From the NCBI GenBank assembly GCA_030280995.1, contig JASXTE010000017.1, forward strand, positions 9,133,998 through 9,197,997: 64,000 nucleotides of DNA, in the 5' to 3' direction. The notes under the pieces are model-generated. The model was not told where the DNA came from, did no database searches, and worked only from the letters and a program-made list of their open reading frames with translations. Origin of the DNA: Hemileia vastatrix (lineage: Eukaryota > Basidiomycota > Pucciniomycetes > Pucciniales > Zaghouaniaceae). A program made the position numbers and the translations under genes. Shown here in pieces: positions 22,001 to 33,420 of this stretch (its first letter is position 1; every line of letters begins with the position of its first letter).

Positions 22001-22620
22001 AAAACATTTATGGACGACATCCTTGATTCAACTCAATCCATGTAGGAACTAATCATCTTGCGGAACATTATCTTTGAACTATATCACGACTCCAAGACGA
22101 ACTTAAAACAAATTTGGAATCAGCGATTCGAAGATACAAGGAACAGGCTGACAAACATCGACAATCTGCTCCTTCCTTTAAACCAGGCGACAAAGTATGG
22201 CTTGGCGCACGAAACATTAGAACAACAAGACCATCAAAGAAACTGGCTGAAAAGCGCTTGGGACCTTTTGAAATCGACTCTAAAGTCTCTAAAACTGCAT
22301 TTCAACTCAAGTCACCTCCTAAATGGCAGGCGATTCACCCTGTTTTCCATGTATCTCTCCTGGAACTGGCTTGAGAAATATACCCAGGCAAGAACCAACC
22401 CCCTCCGGAACCGGTCGAAGTAGAAGATCATCTAAAGTGGGAAGTAAGTCGTATCCTTGATTCAAGAATACGCAAGGGGAAACTTCAATACCTTGTGGAA
22501 TGGGAAGGCTTCCTCAATGACTCAGACAAAACATCCTGGGAACCAGCCATTAATGTTTCTAATGCCCCTGAACTCCTAAAATCTTTTCATTTGAAATATC
22601 CTTTAAAACCAAAACCTTAA
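18970..22620 (+). pseudogene. pol: A1 pol: protease, RT, RNase H, integrase, chromodomain
   Basis: 1217 codons in one frame. Protease DSGA (FSCLIDSGASISF) near 19114. RT from [11 protein letters not shown] (19945) through [10 protein letters not shown] (20250). RNase H Asp in ETDASNYAIAGV (20690) with [14 protein letters not shown]. Integrase HHCC region 21355-21500 (HDSPLAGHFGVDKTYQL, CYKCNR). Core D in VDRFSKM (21628), D in ISDRGSLF (21750), E in QSPFENIYG (about 21997). Chromodomain EVSRILDSRIRKGKLQYLVE, WEGF and SWEPA at 22410-22600. It contains nonsense codons (including 19189, 19846, 20308, 20380, 21799 and 22372), nearly all explicable as C-to-T changes on one strand or the other. Confidence 0.92.
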
Positions 22621-23551
22621 AATTTCTTTTATTTAAATTTTCTTTTCTTTTCTTTCTTTCTTTTTCTCGTAAAAGTCTAAAACACCTCTTAAAAGTCTTA
22701 GCCTTGTTTTCTTTTTTTTTCCTCTTCTTTTTCTTTCTTCTCCTTCTATAAAATTTCCTCCAAAACCAACTAAAAATAAAATAAAATAAATAAAATAAAT
22801 ATAAATAATAAAATAAAATAAAATAACATAAAATAAATAGAATAAACATAAATAATAAAAATAAAATAAAAAAACCCTTAAATCTCTCTAAATATTTTCT
22901 TTCTTTTCTTTTTCAATTCTCTAAATACATTCTTTTCTTAAATTTAAAACTCTCTTTAAAAATTTCTTTCCTAAAATTTTTTTTCTCGCTTTAAAACTTC
23001 CTTTCCTTCAAATCATCAAACCTTGTACGACACGACCATTTCCTCGAACTTAACTTCAACATTTAAAATCTCCCTATAAAAATTCTTCGAACAAATGATT
23101 CTTCTTTTCAAATTCTCTTTAAATTCTTAATTCTGTGTTTCTTTTTTTTTTTCCTTCTTTCTTCTTCCTCTCTTTTCAACAAAAAAAAACAAAAAAAAAA
23201 TCAATCAACAACTTTTCGCAAATAACAAATTCTTCTTTCATTAAATTCTCAATTTAACAAACTCATCTCAATCACCAACCATTTCTTTTTCTCTCTCTTT
23301 TCTTACATGAATTTTTCTTTTAAAAACTTAAAATTCCTTCAAATAAACAACTTTTTTTTCTTTCTTTATTTAAATTTCTTCTTTCAAATTTTTTTTAAAA
23401 AAAAGCAAAAAAAAATTTTTCTCTCTCCCAAATCTTATAAAATTAATAATATTCACCTACAAAAAAAATATATATATAGTAAAATAAAATAAAATAAAAT
23501 AAACCTAAAATACAATTCTACTTTTCTACTTCTTTACATCTCCTTTTCATT
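22621..23551. other. A1 3' non-coding spacer, low complexity
   Basis: Runs of CTTTCTTTTC and AATAAAATAAA-type repeats with no coding sequence that I can support. This is the region between the convergent pol and antisense gene, so it probably holds both 3' ends. A TTCTCGAACTTAACTTC-like island at 23030-23090 is shared with A2 (62270-62330). Confidence 0.6.
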
Positions 23552-24503
23552 TCAAATTTTTTCTTTTGATTTTTCTCGAACCAATCTTTTCATTTTCTCC
23601 AAAACTACCCTTATCTCCTTCCTGCATTTCTCAAATACATCCTCCTCTCCTACCGGAACCACCTCTCCAATTTCCAAGAGTTCCTCTGCCACGTCGAAGG
23701 AAGCAGCATCAATAGATGTGTTGACCTTCCCGCACAACTCTTCTGCGAACCTTACTCATCGACTTTGACAAGGTTTCTTCGACCACACCTGGTCCAGTGT
23801 GTCTTCAGGTTCTTCGACTACATCCGTGGCCGGAGGGTTTGCCTCAGTTGGTAAAAGCGGCGCAGGCTCCCCAATCGGGTCTTCAAGGGTATTCAATGGC
23901 TAAAAAAAACTCATCAGTAACCTCATCCTTAAAAAATAACAATTGAAACCTTACCTCAAAGATGGGGTCAGGCTCTAAGAATAACCTTGGCGCCACCTCT
24001 ACCTCTGCTTCTCTTTCCTCCTTGTCGTCTTTGATGACCACCCGTCGTTTCTTGGGTGCCCGCCCTGGAACAGGGACTTCATCTTCATCTTCCTCTACCA
24101 ACTCGTTGACCTCTTCCTTGACACCCCGCTTTGAACTCGTGGCCTGGGATACCCAGGTTGTGATCTCGTTATTGAGCTCCTTATCATTCTCCCCCACCGA
24201 TTGTTCATCTTCAACCAAGACATCCCAAATGTCTTCGACAACCTCTTTTGTTTTAGGGATTACCCAAAACTTGGTCTTGGTAAACCGTTGTTCGATCTCT
24301 GCATTCTTTGTCAACGCATCGCATGCCACTCGTCGCCAACAGCAAAACTCGCATTTCTGGCGAAGGCCTCAAGTCGCCGTACTTTCGACACAAAAGTATT
24401 CCATGTTTTCACAAGCCGTGCAAGTTTGTGAAAATTGTTGCGTAATCATTCCCCCATCCGCTTTAGGGTGTGGAGGCGTAGGTGTGGGAGTAGGGCAGTT
24501 CAT
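23552..24503 (-). pseudogene. Antisense spliced gene with Zn2Cys6-like pattern (A1 copy)
   Basis: ATG 24503 on minus gives MNCPTPTPTPPHPKADGGMI. Next comes CTACENMEYFC (CX2CX6C), 12 residues with one TGA, then CEFCCWRRVAC (CX2CX6C): the spacing of a fungal binuclear zinc cluster. An acidic and basic tract follows (KRGVKEEVNELVEEDEDEV, APKKRRVVIKDD) up to PDPIFE. A 53-55 nt intron (GTAAGG...TTTTTTTTAG, with CTGAT branch-like sequence) runs to about 23893. The second exon continues in phase with NTLEDPIGEPAP and a C-terminal helical region (KCRKEIRVVLEKMKRLVREK). Nonsense codons in both exons are of CGA-to-TGA type. Function is unknown; nuclear DNA binding is a guess from the cysteine pattern. 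Confidence 0.7.
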
Positions 24504-24610
24504 TATAAAAGGGAAATTAATAAGTGAGAAAAAAATTATAAAAGAAGGGAAACTAGTGTGAGAAGATGGCTCAAGCTCAATGGAGTTCGCAATTCCTATA
24601 CCTGGGCATC

Positions 24611-25381
24611 TTTCACGTGCCACGTGACACTCGAGGCGAAAGCAGCTCATTAAATCAATAATATTGAGTCCTAAATATATACTCGAAGCGCAGAAAGCAA
24701 TTCTCCATAGCAACTGCAATTCCCCTTTGTGTACTTACTATTTAACTGCACTAGCCTAAACTCTAAATCTAAATTAGTCAATCTCCTAATAGGGTGCCTT
24801 AGTCTCCTTTTCAATAAGCGACGCACATCTCTAGGTTCAATGTAATAGTACAGTAGTAGTTTTCATTAAAGTTTTGTTAATTAATTAAAAAGGGGTAAAT
24901 TGAACATGGACGGATATTTAGCAAAGAGGGTCTAAGTGTATGTTAGTAATGGTCAATGGTATGGGAATGGTGCGATGGAAGGGAGGTCAATGCAAGGAGG
25001 AACAAAGGATATAAAAGGGTTGGGTATTTGGTTTGATATTCCTTAGAATTAAATTATAAATCGTATTTACATTAATAGTGGTAAATCTTTAAAGTTAAAT
25101 CATTGTTATTGTATCTTTTTTTTATTTTCTCAATATTCATTTCTAAATCCTAAATCTTTGATTAATGAGTTTCCAACCCTTTGTGAGATCTTAAGAATTC
25201 CTATTACCTTTGAAACTATTTTATAATTCTTCTCAAACAAACCTCGAACCTGTAGCTCTTACTTCGAGTGACCTTCGAATCACTTCCTCGAATCATTCCT
25301 CTGTGCTTCGAAGAAGTTTCTAAATCTCTCATCTCACTTTCAGGAACATCCTCGACCTTGTGCGTAGGTCGTCCGGTGACA
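24611..25381 (+). repeat. 3' LTR of A1
   Basis: 771 bp, ending GGTGACA followed by ACAAC. The first base pair of the end has changed (TTTCAC for TGTCAC). Differences from the 5' LTR are few and mainly at CpG positions. Confidence 0.92.
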
Positions 25382-25386
25382 ACAAC

Positions 25387-27720
25387 AACCACAGCCCTTC
25401 TGCTCCAACAAGGCCACAGGAACGTCCTCATCCTAGTTCATATTCTCAACACCCTTTAGAGGATGCCCATGAAAAGCCATATCTCCACCTGGTCAATCCT
25501 CCTACTACCTCCATTGAAAATCCTTCAACAGTCTAAATTTGAACTGCTTACAAATTTGAGGAGCTTCCAATCTGTAAGGACCAAATTAATTCATCCAATT
25601 TATTCAACATAAAACAATTACTGATACAATTCTTTTTTTAGTTAGAACCCTACCTCCTGAAACTACTATTGGGATTGGCCAACCTCTAGAAACCATATTA
25701 GCACTGGATTGTGCCAATATGAAGCAAAACATAAGTATGATGTGTTCCAACATGCTTAAGGCTTTTGCTCTTCATGGGCCACTGTTGAATTAGAGAAGAA
25801 CCTGAGAAAGCAACTTCTTGATACCTACTGGAATATTTCTAGAATAATTAAGCACACCTTCCAACACTCAATCCCATTCTCTTCTACTTCTACCCAAAAA
25901 TTACCTTCCAATCTTGTTCCTGACCATTAAAATCTGTAGCTGACTAAAACACAAGGAACATAGTTCATCCTCCAATCCCAAAAAAAAGCAAAAACGTGAA
26001 CATAATCCAGACCAACCACCCAAGGTTTCTTCTTCCAGACATTAGTTATAGAAAAAAGAAGAAATTAATAAATTTATAAATAGATAAAGAAATAATAATA
26101 ATTAGCAATTTAAAAAAATTCATTTTAATTTTTAATTTTTAATTTTTAATTTTTAATTTTTAATTTTTAATTTTTAATTTTTAATTTTTAATTTTTAATT
26201 TTTAATTTTTAATTTTTAATTTTTAATTTTTAATTTTTAATTTTTAATTTTTAATTTTTAATTTTTAATTTTTAATTTTTAATTTTTAATTTTTAATTTT
26301 TAATTTTTAATTTTTAATTTTTAATTTTTAATTTTTAATTTTTAATTTTTAATTTTTAATTTTTAATTTTTAATTTTTAATTTTTAATTTTTAATTTTTA
26401 ATTTTTAATTTTTAATTTTTAATTTTTAATTTTTAATTTTTAATTTTTAATTTTTAATTTTTAATTTTTAATTTTTAATTTTTAATTTTTAATTTTTAAT
26501 TTTTAATTTTTAATTTTTAATTTTTAATTTTTACTGATTATTATTTATACTACTAACATACTTAAAAAAAGTTGAAAATAATTAAAAAAAATAGCCCAAC
26601 AAAATATGTGAGCTGAGAAATTAAAATGAAATTAATAATATTAAGATTAATTAAATAATAATTACAATTGGTATCCCCCAGCTAATTGATGGGCTGATCC
26701 CCTGATACCTTACGAACATCCAAGTGCACCTTGATGTGGATACACCATTAAATAATTATTAAATGAATTGAGATAAAAATAAATTAAGAAAAATAATATG
26801 AAGAAAGATGAGACAAAATTAATAGAAATTAAAGTAAATAATAAAAAATGAGATAAGGATAAAAAAAAAGTATTTCCCTGCTAATTGATGAGCCTTTCCC
26901 CACCAATGCTTACCCACATCCAGGTGGCCCTGATGTGGTGACACCATATAATATAATTTGTGATTTTTCCCCTCTTTACATCCTAATAACCCTCATAAAA
27001 ATTGAAAGAAAAAAGGAGAAAAAAGAAAATAATCTAAAACTACTATCTAACACAACCAATGACACAAAAATCAAAGAAAGAAAAAGAAAAAGTCCAGCTT
27101 CATAGAAAGTCCTGGCCAAGGAATAGATCACTGGGTGTACTCCCTCCAAAAAGTAAAAATGATGGGAGACCACCAGTGATCCACCACCAATCCAAATAGA
27201 CCAAAGATAACAAAGCCAGTCCCAAGCCATTTTAAAGTCGTAGTGGACTTGAAAACTGAATAACAAGAACCAGAACTAGGATTCAACTAAGAAAAACCAA
27301 ATACTTTAAACAGTCATTATGGGGTAACTTTTCAACAGAGCAGCCAGCTCATCAGTTACCCCCACACTTGCAAAAATAAAATCTTGAAGCCTCCCTAGGT
27401 ACCTTCTAACAAAAACACATCATTCAACACAATAAACCATAACCAATAAGTGTGAAGAGTCCAGCACTTAAAGACCAAAAGATTTTCCAGTTTAAAGTCA
27501 TAGAAGACTAAAACATGTGAAGAGAAACCAATACTAGGATTCAACCAAATTAAGAGAAGGGGTTGGAAACAAAAAATCTGGGGTAACTGTTCTACAGATC
27601 AGCCAGCTCATAAGCTACCCCTACACTTGCAAAGATTAAATCTAGAAACCCCACCAATAGGAACCTTCTAAAAAAAGTTTCCAAAAAAATAGATGCACAG
27701 AATCACCAAAATCCAAGATT
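25387..27720 (-). other. B1 long 3' region, proximal part
   Basis: It lies between integrase and the nested A1. Pairs of related modules occur: two 'ggggtaact...gttacccc' hairpin blocks (27319-27378, 27580-27640), two GACT/AGTC repeat modules (27232, 27490), and two blocks with CCACATCCAGGTGGCCCTGATGTGG-like hairpins (26671-26750, 26867-26945). It also holds the AT heptamer array at 26124-26533. On the plus strand, 25387-26043 is decayed coding sequence. Confidence 0.6.
26124..26533. repeat. (TTTTTAA)n heptamer array, about 58 copies
   Basis: An essentially perfect tandem repeat of a 7-bp unit of only A and T, about 410 bp long, with hardly any visible variant. It sits in the 3' region of B1. 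The homogeneity implies recent expansion or an assembly of a slippage-prone tract. Confidence 0.95.
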
Positions 27721-27769
27721 TATAGAATGGTCCATAGTTTATTCTCATTTCATTGCTAATCTTCTTCAC

Positions 27770-29260
27770 TTCTAGTGCCTCTTGGGTTACATCTCTTCAC
27801 CTGATCGGCAGTATTCTTTTCTTTAAGACTTCAGCGTCCAGCTCCTCCAAAATCTAAGAACCTCCAGACAACTGAGATTTGATTATGTAAGGCCCATCCC
27901 ATCTGTCAGAAAACATTTTTTCCCACTGACTCTCCAAACCTCTTTTACACAACAAAACCAAACAACCAGAGTTCAAGGGATTCCTGAGTCTGATTTATTT
28001 CTTATTTTCATCATTTTAAAGTATGCCTTCTCCTGACATTCCTCTTTATATTCCAACTGTTGCATCCTGGCAATGAGAAAATCTTCTGTTGAGCATAAAT
28101 AATCCCAATCAATTCCAAGATACAAGACAGCTGCCAAATCCACTGGTAAAACAGCTTTCTTCCCAAAAATTAATTCATAAGAAGAGTAGCCAGTTTTCCT
28201 TTTCAAAGTGAACCTATCAGCAAATAACACCAAGGGTAAATAATTCCTCCACTTTTCAGCACTATCTTCACACATCTTCACCAAAGAATTCTTGATAACT
28301 TGATGGCCTCGTTCAACCATACCTTCAGCTTTAGGATAATAAGGTGTATCCACTATAAATTTAGAGCCACTACTTTCCACAGCATCTTTAAATTCAGCTC
28401 CAAACTCTGGCCCACCATCAACAGTCATCAACTTTATTAACCCATATCTAAGCACCCATTCTTTCTTCAAAAATTCTGCCACATTTTTGGCAGTCAATTT
28501 AACTAGAGACACTGCCTCAACCAAACCAGACAAGTTATCCCTGGTATAAATAAAGTATTTATACCTGCCCTCTTTAATATGGACAGCATCTAATCTGACT
28601 CTTCCGAACACAGTTGATTAACCAGTAGCACAGCCAACCTCTTAAAGTTTCAAGTGAATTATTCTTTGAGATTCTTCACAAGATTGAAACCAACCCTGCA
28701 CAGCCAACCTCATACCTGGCCACCAAAATCTGTCTGCTACTCTCCTATAAGTCTCCCCAAAGCCTCTATGACCAAGTTCTTTATGCAAAAACTTCATCAC
28801 AGCTTCTTTACTTTTCTTCTGAGTCACAACTACTTGAGGATTTGGATGTCTCCCCCTTAGCAACCTCCTTTCTGACACAAAGAAGCCAGGATTCTTTTTC
28901 TTGATTGCCACCAATGTATCTTCCTCACAACTATCTGGCCTCTCCAAGGTTAAGAGATATTAAACCATAGTAAAATAAAACCCAGATTGACCCCAGGTCT
29001 TATCTTCAAAATCCAACAAAACAACATCCAAGGGTACAACCCTTTCACCAAAATAACCAGTGTACACATGAGCCACTTTAACAGCCCATTCTTGACACCA
29101 ATCCCTAAATTTTGGTACACCTTTTTTCTTCCACTGAATCTTAAGAGAATCCATTTTACAAACAAAAACACCATTTTCAGATTCTGAGCCATACCAAACA
29201 ACAGCCCCATCTTTATCAACAAAAACATTCAGATCACCAGAATCAAGATCAGAACCAGCC
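27770..29260 (-). pseudogene. pol: B1 integrase with GPY-type C-terminus
   Basis: The zinc-binding region (HKELGHRGFGETYRRVADRF, then WWPGM and CEES, losing the final Cys) lies at 28642-28800. The catalytic core is 27973-28611: D in LDAVHIKEGRYK, D in TVDGGPEFGAEF, E in AEGMVERGHQVI. After a stop at 27973 the same region continues with a WDGPYII motif near 27900, a GPY/F module. No chromodomain is visible, which separates B from the A family. Confidence 0.8.
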
Positions 29261-29270
29261 AAATTACCCT

Positions 29271-30032
29271 TCAGGGAGAGGAGAGAAAAATCTTCCAATT
29301 TAGCCTCATGGGGGAGGAGAGAAAAATATTCAGCACCCTTTGTGCTGGCCCTAACCACTGAGACATCTTCATCAAATTCTTTAAAATCAGAATCTTCATC
29401 TGTGGGTTGTCTCCTTGATAATACATCAGGCATTGTAAAAGTTTTTCCAGGTTTGTGTACCAGGTCAAAAGAAAAAGTCTGAATAAATGCCACCCACCTA
29501 GTCATTGCAGAGTTTTGAAAACTAGGTGTGTTAATCATTTGAGCCAGAGATTTAGCATTCACCTGCAGCTCAAAATGCTGCCCCCAAAAACAGTTTTCAG
29601 CTTCTTCAAAATTTTTTCTACACCACACAATTCCAACTTAGGTTGAGAATATCTAGATTAAACCTCATTAAATATCACGGACTCATACCTTACTGGCCTG
29701 ACCCTCCTAGTTTTATCTTCCTGAGACAAAACAGCACCAGCAGCAGAGTCCACTTCCAGATAAATTTTTCCAGCTCCCACATCATAATCCAACTTTTTAA
29801 GAAAAATATCCTCACCTACCACCTTCTTCAACTTCTGAAAAGCCTCTAAACACTCTTCAGTCCATACCCACTCTGCATCTTTCCTGGTCAGCCTCCTTAA
29901 AGATGAAGCCAACAAATAATAATCTTTAATAGAAATTCTGAAATACTCATAAACACCCAAAAATCCCCTGACTTCATTAGTATTTTTAGGCCTTGGCAAT
30001 GACTGAATTTTATTAAATATTTTCTTTACCAT
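29271..30032 (-). pseudogene. pol: B1 RT connection and RNase H
   Basis: The connection reads LPRPKNTNEVRGFLGVYEYF and LRRLTRKDAEWVWTEECLEA. The RNase H starts at KIYLEVDSAAGAVLSQEDKT, where the Asp of EVDS is the first catalytic residue. It continues with QVNAKSLAQMINTPSFQNSA and the post-RNase H motif KPGKTFTMPDVLSRR, a normal landmark of Ty3/Gypsy pol. It is broken at about 29650 by a frameshift and stop. Confidence 0.78.
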
Positions 30033-30044
30033 AATCCTTCTCTA

Positions 30045-30960
30045 TTTACATACCACATGACCCAAAATTTCCAGATAAGGAACAGAACAGCAAAACTTTG
30101 ACCCAGAAACAGTCAAACCAGCCTCTTCAATCCTAAACAATACTCTCTCAAGAGTAATTTCATATTCCCAAACAAACCTCCTCATTCCTGGGTTTTACTT
30201 CAGCACCTCACTTCCATAATCAGTTGAGGGTTCTTTGATTATACTATCATCAATAAATATACCAGCATGAGTAGGAACCTTATCCAGTAAGATCCAAGCC
30301 ATTTGTGCTTGACATACTTATAATGTATTAGTTTCTCCTTGAGGCAACCTAGTGAGCTGAAAACTTCCCAAAGGAGTCTAAAAAGTTGTAAGTGGCCTTG
30401 AATCCGTGTGAAGTTCCCTTTCATCATAACCACCCATAATATGACCCAAACCATAGTGCACCCTTTCAGAAAATCTTCCACAAAGTTCTTTGCACCTGGT
30501 GGCATCCCAGAATCCTTGATAGTTACTCTGTTCAAGGCTCTAAAATCATGCACCACCCTCAGTATCCCATTATGCTTCTTTACACAGAAAACAGGACTTG
30601 AGTAACTAGATGTTGATTGTTTGTATAACCCAGTCCTGACTATTTCCCTAACAATCTCTACAAAATCATCACTGATAGCAGCTGGAATTGGAATAGGTTT
30701 GATTTTTTAAGGTTCATGATAAACCACAGTAATCAAGTAAGGTTCCCAATAAGAGTGTTTCAACACACCCCTTTCCTCTTTAAAAAATGCCACAGCTTTC
30801 TCCCTCAGCACAATAACATACAACAAATATTTTTTTTCCTCATCAGACAACCACCCATCTGGATCAAAATTAAAAAATTTCAACCTTTCCACAGTAACTC
30901 TAGAAGTTTCCACAAAATTGGGAGGATTCATAACCAGAGGAGCTTAGTACAGATCTCTTG
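30045..30960 (-). pseudogene. pol: B1 reverse transcriptase
   Basis: Starting upstream with VERLKFFNFDPDGWLSDEEK, the frame reaches the RT fingers (VFCVKKHNGILRVVHDFRAL, NRVTIKDSGMPP). With frameshifts it continues to GIFIDD near 30250, equivalent to the catalytic YxDD. The thumb follows (RVLFRIEEAGLTVSGSKFCC). FIDD instead of YVDD/YLDD is a lineage variant known from some Gypsy elements. Many stops make it inactive. Confidence 0.75.
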
Positions 30961-32067
30961 AAAAAGAAGGTTTCTTCAAAGAAGGATTCAAACCTACAGG
31001 CATAGGCTCATTGACAGGCCTAATTTTCTGCGCTACCTTCTTATACTGTGCAGATCCACCTTCCATATGAGAGATCTTCATGACATCTTCAATACCAGAC
31101 CTGGAACAAAAAAAAGGGTTTCCCCATTGCTCACATGTGTGGCCAAGGTAATGTTTTTGAAAGGTGTAGAAGAAACCCTAGCGGTGCACAATTGGGAGGA
31201 CTTACTTTTATTTCTCAATCTCACCTCTCCAAAAATTTTTCATAATTCCACATCTTCATCTTCACTTCCCTCTTCTAAATCTTCAAATCTTGATTCATCT
31301 TCTGAAATTGTGCAGTTTATTCTCATGCTGGAGGCACGAAAATTGATCTTGATGATCTTCTTTCTTCAAAAATTTGTGCAGTTTAACCTCATTCTGGAGG
31401 CCTAAAAATTACTCTTGATTATCTTCACAAAAATAATTCTTGTCTTCTTTCTTGAATATCTTCAGATTTTTTTCTTGATTTTCTTCAGTTATCTTGATTT
31501 TTTTCTTTTCTTTAGTTTTCTTCTATCTTACAAAAATAAAAAGGGGTTTCCCCAAAGCTCACAGACGTGGCCAAAGAAATGTTTTTGAAATGTGTAGAAG
31601 AAAACCTAGTGGTTCACAATTGGGAGGACTCACTTTTGAGCCCCAATTTAACCACTCCATGGCTTTTCAGCATATCTTTCAATAAAGAAATATAACCAAT
31701 CTTCTTATTTGAACTTGAATTAAAAATAATTGAAAATGAACAGATACTTGATAAAAAACTTGAAGAATACTTGCAGAGAAAAAACATATTAAAAAGGGAA
31801 AGTTGAAAATCCATTTGGTTTATCTTCAAGGGAGCTGACCTACTACAACCTCAGATTTCCTCATCTTGTAAAGAGGTTGTAGCACTTGGGTGATCAGCCC
31901 TCATCAATCTAATATAGAAAGACTACCACTAGATCCTGAGCCACACTCCAAAAAACTAGAGGAAGAACCCACTTCTCTTCTTTTCCTACAAAAGTCCATG
32001 CAGTGGCACATTGAAGAAAAACCGGGCCTGGTCTCCTAACCATCCTCTACAGGAGATGATAACCACA
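30960..32067 (-). pseudogene. B1 post-protease region with duplicated cassette
   Basis: It parallels B2 55240-56205. Two copies of a ~110-bp block (about 31110-31235 and 31540-31660) encode the 'SSQL...VSSTPFKNIT' sequence in B2. They are separated by Lys/Glu/Asp-rich sequence. The function is unknown. The position between protease and RT suggests a linker or intron-bearing region; each block holds a GTAAGT in B2. Confidence 0.5.
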
Positions 32068-32070
32068 TAT

Positions 32071-32331
32071 CACCGTGCAATATGGGAGGCAAACTTGTTA
32101 GAAAGTCCATAACCTTGGACTCAAATTCACCATAAATTGAACACACATTAAGCTATTGCCAAAGGAGCCATACAATCAGGGATGAAAACCACTCAACAGA
32201 ACAGTTTTAGGTGGGTGTTCAAGTAGAGTTCAGTATGGGTTCAGTATGATTTCAGTCTGAGTTCCATCTGAGTTCAGTCTGAGTTCATGTTGGGTACTTG
32301 CTAGAAAGTCCACACCCTATATTGAATATTG
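32071..32331. mobile_element. R4: 261-bp miniature R element in B1
   Basis: It starts CACCGTGCAATATGGG and ends in a degenerate TATTGAATATTG, flanked by TAT (32068-32070 and 32332-32334). Both ends keep the TTGYTAGMAAGTCC half-palindrome. The right part has the family's subterminal GTTCAGTCTGA-type repeats. The intact site is visible in B2 near 55239 (CTTCACATGAGGTTATC), which proves an insertion. Confidence 0.82.
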
Positions 32332-32334
32332 TAT

Positions 32335-33420
32335 GAAGTCTCCTTTAATCTTCACCAGTCAAATAAAAACTGATTTGCAAATAAAATTGATAGCCAATTC
32401 TTTCTTGAAAATCCATCAAGAATGGCCCACCCAAAACAGCTTTTAATGTTCCTTTTTCAATATAAAAATGATCCTTCACTGAGGCTCCACCAACATCTAA
32501 CTTCAAAAATTCAGATATTCCAACCAATCAGTGACATGGCCACCAATTCCTCTCAAACCTCTACCAATGCCTGCCTTGATGGGGAGGCCCAGATGAGTTG
32601 CCTCAAACAAAGAAATCAGGTTAATCTGAGAACCTGAATACACCAATGCCCTGGCCTCCCTGCAATTCAGAGTGAAATTGATATAAACCAGAGGTGCAGA
32701 AAAATGAGTTTCCAACCCCTCTTTAAATTTTTCAGCAGAATTACAAATGTATTCTACCTCCCAAGAAGAAACCCTTCTCCTGGTCAACAAATTTTTCTGC
32801 CTATCAGACAAACCAGGACTGATAGCATACAAATCCACATAAGTAAGGGAAGCCTGACCCTGAATCATTGTTTCCAGGACAGAATCCATAACAATAACTT
32901 GGCCAGAAACCACTGGACTCTCAAAGTGAGCCCTATGCTTCACTACCTTGGTCCTAGAAGATTCTTGAGGACCAGAACCACCAACAGATTTACCATCAAC
33001 AGGAATTAAACCAGATCCCTCACCAGAAAACCCTAACTCCAGCAGGCTTTGGAAATGAAGCCAAAGGGACATCCTCCTCAGATTCAGAATCAATATCCAG
33101 AAGAATTGGCTCAACATTCATGTCCAATGCTCCAAAACTAGGGGGGCCCATATCTGCCATACCCTTGTGCATTTTATACAGCTCCTCTTTGCTGTACTTC
33201 TTCCTAGCTGCAATCAGCTTAGGATTTAACTTTGAAACCTTAGGATTTGGTTGAGCCTGAGAACTTCTCTTAGGCCTTCCCACCTTTTCTTCTTCCACAT
33301 CATACACACCAGCCAAGCATTCCCCACTTGACGTTCAACCACAAGAATACATCTCCAAACCACCAAAGAAAGATGTAAATGAGACTCTATTAGCCTCCTT
33401 TCCCTTTCCCTTTCCATCAT
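32335..33420 (-). pseudogene. B1 aspartic protease region
   Basis: The frame follows B2: a basic Pro/Lys-rich linker (KEELYKMHKGMADMGPPSFG), an acidic DSESEEDVPLASF segment, then the retropepsin-like domain. There the catalytic DSG is changed to YSG (REARALVYSGSQINLIS), so this copy lacks the active-site Asp. It runs on to FYLTGED and is then broken by the R4 insertion. The element probably makes protease in the -1 frame relative to gag (seen more clearly in B2). Confidence 0.72.

Larger units (their letters stand above)
16944..25381 (+). mobile_element. A1: chromodomain Ty3/Gypsy retrotransposon (chromovirus)
   Basis: LTRs 16944-17712 and 24611-25381 are flanked by ACAAC (16939-16943, 25382-25386). 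LTR ends are TGTCAC...GTGACA. Gag and pol are full-length frames without frameshift mutations, interrupted only by nonsense codons. An antisense gene lies between pol and the 3' LTR. The two LTRs are very similar, with differences mostly at CpG, so insertion into B1 is comparatively recent. Confidence 0.93.
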
